Assembly: GCF_002775205.1 (NCBI RefSeq) | Contig: NC_036458.1 | Coordinates: 4,370,560-4,434,559 of the forward strand | Direction: 5' to 3' | Length of the DNA stretch: 64,000 bases | Source of the DNA: Xiphophorus maculatus | Taxonomy: Eukaryota > Chordata > Actinopteri > Cyprinodontiformes > Poeciliidae | In this document: piece by piece, positions 1 to 11,600 of the stretch | How the letters are laid out: each line of letters opens with the position of its first letter | Numbering within the stretch: the stretch's first letter is position 1 | The notes under the pieces: model-generated | Told to the model about the DNA's origin: nothing | Seen by the model: the letters and a program-made list of their open reading frames with translations, nothing else | Database searches by the model: none | Made by a program: the position numbers and the translations under genes

Positions 1-3000
1 TTATGAGCCCAGAAAGTTTAACATTTGTTAGAAAAACTCCTGATTCATGTTAGAAACTTTCTACATAAAACCTGGATTTTTTTTAAGCTTCAAAAGTCAA
101 AAACTTTTTCTAATTATTTTTTAAAACATTTCTAAGATTAATCTCAAAATTTCTTTGTTTTCTAACACATTTTTGACTTTTCAGAAATTTTGTAAGTCTT
201 TAGCAAAAAGTTTTTTTCAAATCAACCTCAAAATTTCTGAATTTTTTTATTTTTCCTCGCAATGTTTTTATTTTTGGTGCCCAGAAATTTTTAAAAATAA
301 ATCTCAAAACTTCTGCGTCAACATTATCCTCCAACTTCTTCCTGCTGTGTTCTTCTTTGTGGTTTTCACCAGAGGCAACATCCGGTTGTTGATCACGTGA
401 CTCGTGTGACGCAAGACATTGCAGGTTTGCAAAATAAATACATTTCCATACGGGAAAATAATCCTCACTCTCGGATCAACACTTTTTATCAAAAAAGTAG
501 ATTTTCTTTTTAAATTAGCAAATTTATTTTCAAAATATTTAATTACACAGTTACCTCAAAACTACATTACTGCAATAATATACGGATTTACGACGAGCTC
601 TATGTTTTAAACATGATACAATAAGAAAACACATTAAAGTGACATTCACCTTCTTAATTAAACAAAACCAAAAAAATAAAAAATTTGAAAAGAATGTTCT
701 TTTTACCATTATACATTCATCGTCTGCCTGAAACATCTTCAGACCGTCTGCATAACAAACATCAGAGAAACTGTTGCCATGGAGCTTATAAACTCAATAA
801 ACAGCCCGGCTCCAAAGCACCAGGATATCAAAAGGCTTTATGAGGGAGAGTCGGGCCAGGACTGAGCTGACAGAGAAACCCTTCACCTCCGTCCAACATC
901 ACACACACTTACTGCCTCACGTACAATCAACAGTTTTCTTTCTCCTGGCGTGAAATGAGCAAAAACTCAAGAGCAAAACCAACTCCAGTCAGGTTTTATT
1001 TGCAGAGCAGGTTGTCCTTAAAGAAAGATGGATGTAATCGCTCACAGTTCGTTGTGTTGAGTCTGCGAGGCTTCCTGCAGCCGCCAGGGGGCGCCTCAGA
1101 AAGTTGGAGGGAAGATGAAGAAAAATAGTATAGAATCCAATAAATCATATTGGGGGTTTTTGTTTTCAAAATTGATATGTTTCCATTATTTTCGTAATTC
1201 CAGTTTGTCCAATTACATGGCTAATGGAAAAAGCACCTAGAGACACAAAGATAGTCATAAAGACAGTCTTCTGTTACCTGGAGAACATTTCCAGAATTAA
1301 ATGTGCCATCAAGATCTAGAGATACTGTGTTTATCTTTCGTCATATTGATTACTGCAGAATCAGCTCCAGGAGATCCAGAACAATTACATTAAATAATCA
1401 GCAGAGTTTCAATTTATCACATTTCCTGAACCAAAGCTGAAGTTTAGACCTTTTTACCAAAAGCAGGACATGCTAACCTGTGTGTCTATAGTAGCCAGTC
1501 TTCAGACTGAGACGGCAATTCACTTCTGTTTGGAACAAAAAAAAAACATTTAGACAGCCGGCTGTACGACTGTCTGACTTCACCGCTGGCCCCTGTTTCA
1601 GTTTGAGCCGCTGCCAGGAGCTCTCCAGACAGAAATGACAAAAAACTGCAACTGTACAGCTGAGAGAGGGAGGATGTTTATCCAAAAAACACAAGAAAAG
1701 CATTTAAAACTCTTAAAACACGAAAGCAAAAGTTTTTCTTTTTAACTCTAGAAAGATGTGAAATAAACTTTTGAAATGTTAGCGTATACACTGACTTCAG
1801 CATTGGGAAGAAACTCAGAGTTGCTGTGGATCATTTTAAAGGCGGTGAGTTTTAGAAGCATGTAGATCCAACAGCAGACACCAAATTCAACCCTGTGGTT
1901 AATATAAATACACAGTAACCCGGGGTCAAGATGTTTTACGCTAAAGAATACGGTAAGTAATTCTGAAAATTAAGAATTAAACATTAACCAATAGGAAGAG
2001 GAATCACACCTCCCACTTTATTTCAACCTTTGACCTACAATCTTCCCTTCTGTAAACAACAACTGCGCAGTGACTACTGTCCACTGCAGCTGCTCAGATC
2101 AAACCAAAATTTAAAGTTAGTTCATATAAACTCTTAGACGCCTTCCTGTTTCTGTCTCTGACGCAGGCCCACCACTGCAGCTCCTTCCTTTCTCTACTGT
2201 CACCCATCAGCTGCGACTTTGCACTTTGCCAAATATAAACCAGTTTCTTGGCCGAGCGACAAACTGACATGGGGAGGAGTCCGGCACGGTCGGTTCGGCC
2301 CAGGACAGGCTGAAGGACAAACAAGCAGAAAGGAGCGTTTGTAGTGAAACCTCGAGAGAACAACCCACCTGAAACAGTGAGTTTACTCCAGATTGTATCT
2401 TTTCAAACTTAACTGGCTCACCTGTTGTCTAGATTTTTTGCAAAGGGACCAGATACACTGCAAAAAAGTAAAATCTTACAGAGTATTTTCTTCTAGTTTC
2501 TGGTGCAGATATTTTTATCACAATTGGAATAAGACAAAACTAACTTGCAGGTAACTTTTCAGCAAGATATAGGAGCTTTAAGTAAATAATTCCTTAATAT
2601 TAACCTAAAAATGTGCTAGATTCACTGGCAGATTATTTCCTTTAAAGTACAAAATTTTCAGTGAAATACTTTAACAATGATAATATTTAATCAATATTCA
2701 AGAATTAGTGACTTAAAACAAGCTCCTATATCTTACTTAAATGTTACCTGAAAGTCAGTTTTGTCTTATTTCAGGTGTTCTAAGATATTTGCACTAGACA
2801 CTGGAAAAAATACTTGGTAAGACTTTGTGTTTTTGCAGTAAAAGTACTAGTTCAACTAATAGATTATTTTACTCAGAATAGCACATTTTTCCATGTTATA
2901 AGTGAAAAATCTGCTGGTGGAACCAGCACTTTTTAATATTAAGGAATTATTTGCCTATAAGAAGCTGCTATAACTTGCTGAAAAATTACTTGTAAGTTAG

Positions 3001-3269
3001 TTTTGTCTTATTTCAAACATACTAAAATATTTGCACAACTAGGAGAAGTACTTCATAAGGTTTTATGTGTTGGTTGTGTACCAAATCTGAAATGTTTAAA
3101 TCAGTTACAGTGCATGTTATGACTGAATTAACTGTTGATTTCTGCCTCTTCTTACATTAGACCCTACACTTTACCACTCTAAGTTACAGTAGATCATTCA
3201 GCTGTGTTTTAGAACTGTCAAAGTTTTATTTTTACAGCAGAAAATACCTAATTCCTTCCACTCCTGCAG
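1..3269. other. Intergenic DNA left of cox6a2, no gene recognised
   Basis: No coding exon could be supported here. Bases 1-330 are AT-rich and carry a degenerate run of AGAAATTT/TTTCTAG words that recurs in at least four other places in the window. The middle (about 780-2400) is more mixed in composition and could hold untranslated exons or the tail of a neighbour outside the window, but no open frame has convincing splice sites or a recognisable protein. A foldback element fills 2456-3072. Confidence 0.5.
2456..3072. repeat. Foldback element with CACTGCAAAAA ends, one and a half copies
   Basis: The left end reads CACTGCAAAAA followed by a TAAAATCTTAC-type arm. The arm returns as its reverse complement and ends in GTGTTTTTGCAGT near 2839. 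A second partial right half follows to about 3072, with the same words (GTTAGTTTTGTCTTATTTC, GGAATTATTT). No coding capacity is visible, so it is a non-autonomous palindromic DNA transposon. The same family recurs at about 10701, 19560, 22499, 50769, 62145 and 63690. Confidence 0.7.
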
Positions 3270-4513
3270 ATGTCCTTGTCTCCAGTTGCTTTGGCAGCTC
3301 GGCGAACGCTCGCTGCTGCGTCACACTCCAGTCATGAGGGAGGAGGTGAGCGAGTCTTTACTGACCTGTTAAAACAAACACAACCGCTTTCATGTTTCAA
3401 AACTGTCCTGTTGTTTGATCATTAACAGAGTCCCTACACTTTCCCCACAATAAAATTAAAACACTTTTCAAGCATTTTTAAGGTCAAAAACCACAACTTA
3501 GCTAAATTAGCTAAATAAACAGAAACAATTTTCCCGCCATTGTTTTGGCGCCCGCTCTAGCGCAGCGCCTCAATCTATAACTACACATTAGGTCTATTGC
3601 ACACAAAAAAGTAGGAGTAAATTTCTTCCAAATCACTCAGAGGTTTTTAGATTAATCTCAGACATTTTCTAGCAAATAAATTGGAAATGTTGAGCATGTA
3701 AAGTCAAAACAAAAGGAAATTTCTGAGCTCCAAAAGTTGAAAATTTGCAAAAGAAAAAGATGAAGAAAAAAAACTGTCATTTTGAAATTAATCTCAGAAA
3801 TTAATTTCAAAAGAAGAAATTTTGAAATGTATGAAATTTTAAAGTTTAACCTTTTCTAAAAAAATTTAAAAAAATAATTTTAAAAAACCCTGAAATTTTT
3901 AAGATTATTCTGAGAACTTTTCTAGAAAAAGAATCTCAAGTTGAAAGTCTTTGAAAGTAGAAAATTAAACATTTTTGAAACTCAGAAATGTCTGTTTTTC
4001 TACAAAATTTCTTAATCTAAAATATGTCTTTTTCAAGCAATTTTGTGACTTTTGAAACTCAGAAAATTTCCACATTTTTTATTTAAAAACTGTATATGTC
4101 TCAAAGTTTCTGAGACTTTGCTCATTTTGTTCTCCTTGTCCGTTTTACCTTTGTGTCGCAAATGCAAACCCGATTTTTCGCCACTGCATTTGATCAATTT
4201 GTTTCCGCAGCAAAAACCTGGAGGATCCTGACCATCGTGCTGGCTTTCCCCGGCGTCGGCGTCTGCATGGCCAACGCCTTCATGAAGGCGCAGGATCACC
4301 ACGAGCCGCCGGAATTTGTTCCGTATTCGCACCTGCGCATCCGCACCAAGGTGAGTTTGCAAACAGTTTTCGCGTTTTGATTTCCGTTTGAAACAACAGT
4401 AACTGTTTTATACTTATTTCCAGAGATTTCCTTGGGGCGATGGGAACCACACGTTGTTCCACAACTCCCACGCAAACGCTCTTCCTGAAGGCTACGAGGG
4501 CTCACATCGCTGA
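3270..4513 (+). CDS. cox6a2: Cytochrome c oxidase subunit 6A, COX6A2-like
   Basis: This is a nuclear-encoded small subunit of mitochondrial complex IV, a single-pass inner-membrane protein at the dimer interface. There are three coding exons: 3270-3345, 4211-4350 and 4424-4513. They join in frame into 101 residues, close to the usual 97-110. Residues 1 to about 25 are rich in Ser, Ala and Arg and look like a mitochondrial presequence. A hydrophobic segment ([17 protein letters not shown]) forms the membrane helix. The family signatures HLRIRTK and [13 protein letters not shown] are intact. AATAAA lies at 4582-4587. The [18 protein letters not shown] details look closer to the muscle/heart isoform 6A2 than to 6A1, and COX6A2 is a 16p11.2 neighbour of ARMC5 and RUSF1 in human, which supports the paralogue choice. 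Intron 1 is stuffed with AGAAATTT-type repeat. Confidence 0.93.
3590..4110. repeat. AT-rich degenerate AGAAATTT / TTTCTAGAAAA repeat in cox6a2 intron 1
   Basis: The stretch alternates words such as CTCAGAAATT, TTTCTAGAAAAA and TTTGAAACTCAGAAA on both strands, so it can fold on itself. The same low-complexity vocabulary fills the interiors of the elements at 5021-5285, 15195-15782 and 37836-38222, which suggests this is also the inside of a decayed foldback element. No clear terminal repeat was found here. Confidence 0.5.
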
Positions 4514-5604
4514 TCATTATTATTATTGATTATCTGAGCTGCTTCGAATACGCCGACCAAACGGAAACCTGCACCGCCAACAATAAAACAACTTCATCCT
4601 GGATTAAGCTGCTTCCGTTTTCTCTTATTCATAAGAAAACGTGCATCAAGCATCAGATATCCATTATGCGTTTTAATATATTATATTAGAAATGATTTGT
4701 TGCCGTTTGGAACCAAATGTCAGCCAGAAATATAAATTCCCGAAACAGTTAATCTATTAATCGCAATTAATCGGATTCGACGAATTTAATTTTTCTGGCA
4801 TTTAGCAAATAGAAACAATTTTGGTAATTCTAGCTGAACTAAAATAAGGGAAATTTTGTCTGACTTAACTTGAAACGGCGAGAGAAAAAAAAAGTCTTTT
4901 CATCATCTTTGAATATCTGGTTTCAACTGAAGTGACGAAATAAGCCAAATTTAGGCTTTAAATCAATGTTAGATGGCACTTTATTAGAAAACTGTGCAGT
5001 TTGAGTATCAAGTAAGAATGTTTCCGCCAAAAATTGTAAAATTTCTGTGCCTGAAAAGACGAAAGTTTGCTAGAAAAAAACAAAAATTTTTAGATTAACT
5101 TCAGAAATTTTCTAGAACAAAACTTGAAAGTTTGACAGAAATTTTTACATGTTTTTTTTATAGAAATAGTTCTGAGAAAAATCTCAACATTTGACGGTTT
5201 TTAAAAGCAAATTTTCAACTTTTCAAATTCAATTTTTTTTTTAATTTTCTAGACACTTTGAGACTTTTTGGCGGAAATTTGATGTCATGGTGCTGAACAT
5301 ACATTTTATGAGAGAAAAAAATAAACGACAGCAAAGTGGTGTGATAATATATTTATATGGCACAGATCATATGCTTCTTCCATTTAATATCATCTTTATA
5401 TGCAAAATAAACACCAAAGAAATTAAATTTGAAAATAAAAATACAAAAAGAAAAAGCATTTTAACAGATTTTTGTCAAACGGACATTCTTCTTTGATTGC
5501 ATCGAAATAAAAAAATAACGAATGCTTTGAAAATGATGGAAATAAAGCACCGCTCATTTATTTTTATTTTATTATCTGTGGTCAAAGTTTACAGATTTCT
5601 GCGC
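4514..5604. other. Interval between cox6a2 and armc5 3' ends
   Basis: The two genes are convergent. The interval holds the cox6a2 3' UTR with its polyadenylation signal at 4582-4587, a short foldback element at 5021-5285, and the armc5 3' end. Clustered minus-strand AATAAA words at about 5558-5573 are the likely armc5 polyadenylation signals. No further gene is visible. Confidence 0.6.
5021..5285. repeat. Short foldback element with TTTCCGCCAAAAA ends
   Basis: The left end has TTTCCGCCAAAAATTG at 5021-5036. The right end has its inverse, TTTTTGGCGGAAATTT, at about 5265-5280. Between them lies only AGAAATTT/TTTCTAG low-complexity sequence. The same ends flank the element at 37836-38222, so this is a family and not a chance palindrome. 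Confidence 0.6.
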
Positions 5605-8600
5605 TCAGACTAAAGCCGCTGAAACGAGGCTCAGCAGGTCCCGCTTCAGAGTCTCCGTACAGTCGGCCTCTCTGGTCAGTCTGCGAAGGCAATCCGCAAA
5701 CGGACAGGGTCGGTTCTGGAAGCCCAGCAGTACGGCGAGGCAGGCCCGACTCAGAGCTGGGTAGCTGTAGCGCTGGGAGAACCAGTACAACTGGGGAAGC
5801 GACACCACCAAACCAGTTAACGAGGGAGATTGATCCTCTTTTGAGTTGGACCCAGAAAGGTTCGTGTTCTGGTCCAAACTTCCACTGAGTCCAGTGAACG
5901 ATGCGTCTCTTTCTTCCACTTTTTCAGGCAAACCGTTTAGTTTTTTGGTCGGGGCTGTCACCTCTAGCTCCGACGTTGGAGTAGAACTCTTCTGGTCCGG
6001 TTGGGATTTTACGATGTGGGTTTTGTTTGACTGATTGGATTGATCGGACCAAGATTTGAGAAATGACAGAAAAACTTCCTCCAACTCCCTCTGGAGGTCG
6101 AGAACCAGAAACCTGGATGCGCCGATCATCGCTTCGCCTAGCGGGGATTTCTGGAAACCTCCAGCTGAAAGCGACTCGGCCCGTTCCAGTCTGTCCAGAA
6201 CCAGCGAGTTTAAAGTTTGACATTCCCCTCCGGTTTCCGGGTCCGAACCGAAGCGACAGCCGTGTAGGTAATGTAGCGGCGGCAGCAGCATACCTGCGCT
6301 CACATCTTTGATACGAATGGCTTCGTCTGCGTTGCACTGGGCTTCTTCTCCGAACCCGCCTCTCAGCAGAGCCCGGAAGTATTCAGAACCAGCTCCGGCC
6401 ACGGCCTCCCGGTTGGCTGGGAACCGGGTCGCATCATCAAGTTCCAAAACCAGGTCAAAGTCCGAACTCGCGTACGGACAGGATGAGTCTTCGAGGCGAG
6501 GCTTCTTCAACGGCGGCGGGGAAGCTCCAGTAGGAGTCGGGTTTGGGTTCTTTTCTACCGGTTTGGGTTTAACGGAACCAGTCAGAGCAGAAAGGCATCC
6601 GAACAGGAGAGGGAAATACTGAGGCTGAGAAGTCGCATCTGAATCCGACTCGTCCTCTTCCTCATCATCATCAAATGCGCAATCCAAAGGTTTCAGCGCC
6701 GCTAGGAGACCGCCGCAATCCAGGAGGAGCTTCTTCAATAAAGATTTGTTGCTGTTGAACAAAAATAAAGTTACATTTCTCCTTAAAGGCGCAGTAACTT
6801 TTTTAAAAAAGTATATCTTTTAAAATATTTGTTGAAACTGTCACCATGTTGAGACAGTATGAGATAATATGTGAAAAGATCAAAAACAGTCAATCAGAGC
6901 CAGGAGGAGGGTCTTAGCGCTGTCAATCATGCTCATGTACTCGCTGCTAAATGTCCTAATGACAGAGAAACATCTTACCATCACAGGAAATTATTTGAAT
7001 AATTGTGATTATTGAAATAATCGTCAACTAAATTAGTAATTGATTAATCGTTAACTGGAGTACACAGACTCAAAATCATACCATTTGCTGAAACAACAAA
7101 GAATTAGAATAAATATTCAAAAATAAAATTAAAAATGTTCTCTATACGTTTTGTTGCATTTAGTAAATATAAATAATTTTTGTAATTTTAACTAACAAAA
7201 AACAAGAAAAGTTTAGTTAAACTTCAGAAATTGAGATAAAAATTTGCCTGTTTTTTTATTAAATGTATGAAAATATCTGGTTTTAACTGTAAAAGTTTCC
7301 AAATGTGGGTTTTATTGCACTTTATCATTAAACTCTGCAGTTTAAATATCACTTTCAAAGAAAAATAAGTGCAAAATCATCCAAAATATAAAGAAACTGT
7401 CAACAGACATTTTAACATGTGAAAGAAAAGGAAATTTACACAAGTCAGAGAACAAGGTTTAAATGAAAACAGTAAGTTCCCATATTTAAAACAACGAGGT
7501 ACTCGCCTGGTGATGAATGGCAGCGACAGAGCGCAGTTCTTCCTGTCTGACTCAGAACCGGACAGCATCACGTGGGTGAGAACGCCAGAACCGAACCCGG
7601 ACTCACACTGGACACGCAAATTATTCAGCAGCGCGTCACCTACAAAGGCAGCAGGCGGAATAAATAGGGCTCAGTTCATGGTGCTCCAATTATAATCTCC
7701 ATTTTCATAATTTTATATGAAGTATTTAATGTGGAGCTGAAGAAAACAATTATTTTAGTAATCTATTCTTCTGATGATTAATCGAGTAATTGAATTTAAA
7801 AAAAAGGGTACATTCTGATTTCTCATTTAACCACTTAAACCTTTCTATATTATATTAAAAATATGTTAAAAACAATGCAAATAATTCAATTACCTTTCCT
7901 AAATAAGAAACTGCCACAATATCCTTTAGTTTACACATGCTTATTTGTAGCAAAGAATGCATATGCAGCTAAACATAATACTAAATAAGAACTTAAATAA
8001 GCCCTTTCTGCTTCAGTTATCAGTAAGGCTAATCCGTTGACTATTTTTCCAATTAATAATTGGATAGCAAAAGGTGCTTAATAGCAGAATTTTACAGAAT
8101 TTGAGCCAGGTAAAACTTAAATTATGCCAATAGTGGACTTCTGGGTAGAAGATATTTACAGACCAGGAAGACATTTTTTTTTTTACTTTAGTGCAAAATG
8201 TTTATATTTTGTTTTTAATACTGCTCTGAGTCTGTTTTTCTTTTACTAAATGGTCTTTTTTATGCTCCAGTTAACGATTAATCAATTACAAAATTTAATT
8301 AGTTGACAATCCAGTTGCAATAAAATGTTTATTTTCTCATTTAAAAAAAAAAATGAATTATTTGTTATTTTCATATTTTAATCCATTTCTAATATTGTAT
8401 AAAAGGCTTAAGTAATTAAATAAAAAAACATGCAGAAGGTGCCAATTTTCTTATTGATTAATCATCAAAAATAATCAATTAAATGCCAGAATCATTGATT
8501 AATCGCCAGGATAACTGATTAATCAATACCTAAACCAATTACTTGCTGCAGCCCTCCTCCTCTTACCGAGCTGTTTCACTTTGGTTTTCACTCTGTCCGT

Positions 8601-11600
8601 CTGCCTTTGTCGTCCCTTTGACCCATCTTCATTTGCGCAGAGACGGTGGCGAATCAGCGCCACGGAACCGGTCCGAACCAGTGCCTGCAAGCAGCTCGGG
8701 TTGCAGCTCAAACGGCAGAGCATGCGGAAGCACCTGCTGCTGGGGTCCTGGTGCTGGGTGAGGTAGCAGAGCAAGCCGGACATGACGGCCGAGCTAACCA
8801 GCGCCGCACTGGGGTCACTGGCGTGCGAGAAGCGGGACAGCAGCAGCAGGATGGGCGACTCCGGCGTCCAGGGCTCGGGGTGGTAGGGGTGATGGTACCC
8901 GCCGGATCGGGGTACAGAAGGAGGGCTTTCTAAAGAGACTTTAGCTAAGGAAGCTGCTGAATGAGAGCGCCGCCGTCTCTGTGAAGAGGAGAACTTTGAT
9001 GGGGAAACGGAGGAGGAAGCAGCCAGGGTTTGAAGATCGGAGGAAGACCAGGAGGAGGGTGAGGAGGAGACAGGTGGCAAAGGTGGAGCTGATTTTTTGA
9101 AAGCAGAGCTGGATGAAGGCGGTGTTTTAGGCGAAGGGCTGCAGTCTGGATTTGGGGAAGAGGTTTGAAACGAGGAAGATGAGGGGTGAAGACTCCCCCA
9201 TTCAGCATCAGCACAGGAGGAATCCAGCAGCTCTCCTTCAGACGAGATCAACCCCTCAGAAAGCAACCAGGACCTGCAGAGACGACATTCAGGGTCAGCA
9301 TTACTATGACTTTAATGTCTAGATATCATAACTTTAATCTCGGAAAGTCACGACTTTATTCTCATAATTTTATTTGTTCTTAGTATGGCCCTAACACTCC
9401 ATCAGACTAAGAGGTTATTGTTTATTATATTTTATAAATATGTCCAAGTCTAATAATGCAAGAAAATTATAATTTTCTGTTTATTCAGTCACCATTAAAT
9501 ACATCTGACACACAAAATAATGTTAAAGTTTAATTACTTTTTGTTTAAATTCACCATATTATAAAAAATGTGGCCTTTTATGTTATGGAAAGACGGCAGA
9601 CTCTTTTGATACAAGAGAAAACTCAGGTTTTTAATAAAATGGCCGCTTATAAATCAACATTAGATGAACTCGTTAATCAATTACTGGTCTGTCTGATTAT
9701 GTTTTCCATACCTGAGGCTTAAGAAGCTGGATGAGCTTTGCTCCCTCCCGGCCTCCTCCCTCCTGAATCCCTCAGGCGGGGGGAAGTCAAACGACTCCAA
9801 ACAGGAAGTGGGCAGCAGCTCGTTGTGAGCCATGTTGGACGCTGCGTTCACGTCCGCCCTCTCCGCTGCGTGTTCCTCTCCTCTTGCGAGCTTCGCCAGC
9901 TGCGCGACCAGAACAGGAACCAGGCCCAGCTCCTGCAGCTGCTCCATCGCAGACTCATCAAAAACAAAGTCCACACAGGCCAGGATGGCGAACCGGGACA
10001 GCGGGTGATTCTGGTAGGACGACAGGAATGTCATCAGAACCTCCAAACCGCCATTTTCTTTCACCTTGGCACGGTTCACCGCCTCTTTGCAGCACAAGCA
10101 TAAAGCCTTGAGGAAGACTCCAGATCTGAGCGGGTCCTTCTTCACCTCCTCTGTGAACCTCTGAATGACCCCCAGCGACCCCACCAGCGGCCGCAAGCAG
10201 CCCTGAGAGCAAACGTTAGCTAGCGTTTTCAGCGCCAGCTCTTCGAAATGTTCGCCAGACTCCCCCGTCGCCATGACACCAAGCTGCGTCAAGACGCCGG
10301 AGCGGGAAACCTCCCTGGCGCATTCGACGCCGCAGCCCCTGGTCAGCTCATGGAGGGTCCGCAGGGCGGCACGCCGCAGGCCGGGGGGGTATTCTGGGGC
10401 AATAAGGGGGGCGAGGGCAGATAGTGTCCCCTGGGTGAGCAGCGAGAGGCGGTTGGAGGGCGAGTCTGAGAGGTAGAGCAGCGCGCGAGCGGCGGACTGG
10501 GCGCATTCCAGTTTGGGAGAGGAGTCAGAGGGCGGAGCGACGGTGGGAGACGACGGAGCGGACGACAACGACACGCAGAGGAGGAGGAGAGCAACGCCAC
10601 CTAGAGGTGAATAAAAAACAATGAGAAATGTTTCATTCAGGCGTCCTGGAGTAGATCAGTGATGGGCTGCAACTAATAATTATTTGAATTAAAAAAAATT
10701 CACTGCAAAAACACAAAATCTTACCAAGTAATTTTACTTTCTTTTCTAGTAGAAATATAATATTACATTTGAAATAAGACAGAACTAACTTACAAGTATC
10801 TTTTCAGCAAAATATAGCAGATTCTGTTTAGTAGATAATTTCTTAATATTGATGAAAAAGTCCTAGTTCCATTGGCATATAAATTTATTTATAACAAGAG
10901 AATTGTAACATGTTATAAGTGAAATAATCTGCCAATAGAACTAGAACTTTTTCATCAATATTAAAGAATTATTTACCTATATTTATAAGTGCCATTAGCA
11001 CATTCAGCAGCAACTACAAGTTTGATGGACAGCACTAAGACCCCCCTGGTTTGACTGGGAGCCGTTCATTTCTTCAAATGGAAATGGTAGCTCAGGGACA
11101 TCAGTCAACAGACTGTCCAGGCCCAAATGCACACCACACTTTTCAGATTGCTATGTTAAATTTTGACTGTCTTTGAACAAGGCTGCACAGTATTACTGCT
11201 GTGAAATGTTTATCCTATAGTTTGCAAATTGCTTTAAGAGCAATTTGAATTCATGACACTTAGAATATAATAATAAACATGTTTTGATTGAATTCCCATT
11301 CTTTTGCAATATTATCATTCCAAACAATAGAAGTTAGTATATTGTGCAGCTCTGATATAAATCAAAATTAGGCATTACTTTTTGTTGTTTTATCACATAA
11401 ACTCAAATAAAACACACTTTTACTGTGCACTGTATGGTTATATATGGAATTACTAACAGTTTTAAAGCTTCAGAAAAATAGAAACGCTTTACAATTACCA
11501 GCAGAGTGGATGAGTGCAGAGCTCTCTGGATCCATAGCCAAGTTCCCTAAAGCCCTGGCAGCCCGGTTCTGGACCGTCTCTAGAGCCACGTTTCTCTTCA

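Noticed and set aside
2094-2363. Minus-strand open frame of 89 codons as a gene
   Set aside because: No recognisable product, no splice partners in frame, and open by chance in mixed-composition DNA.
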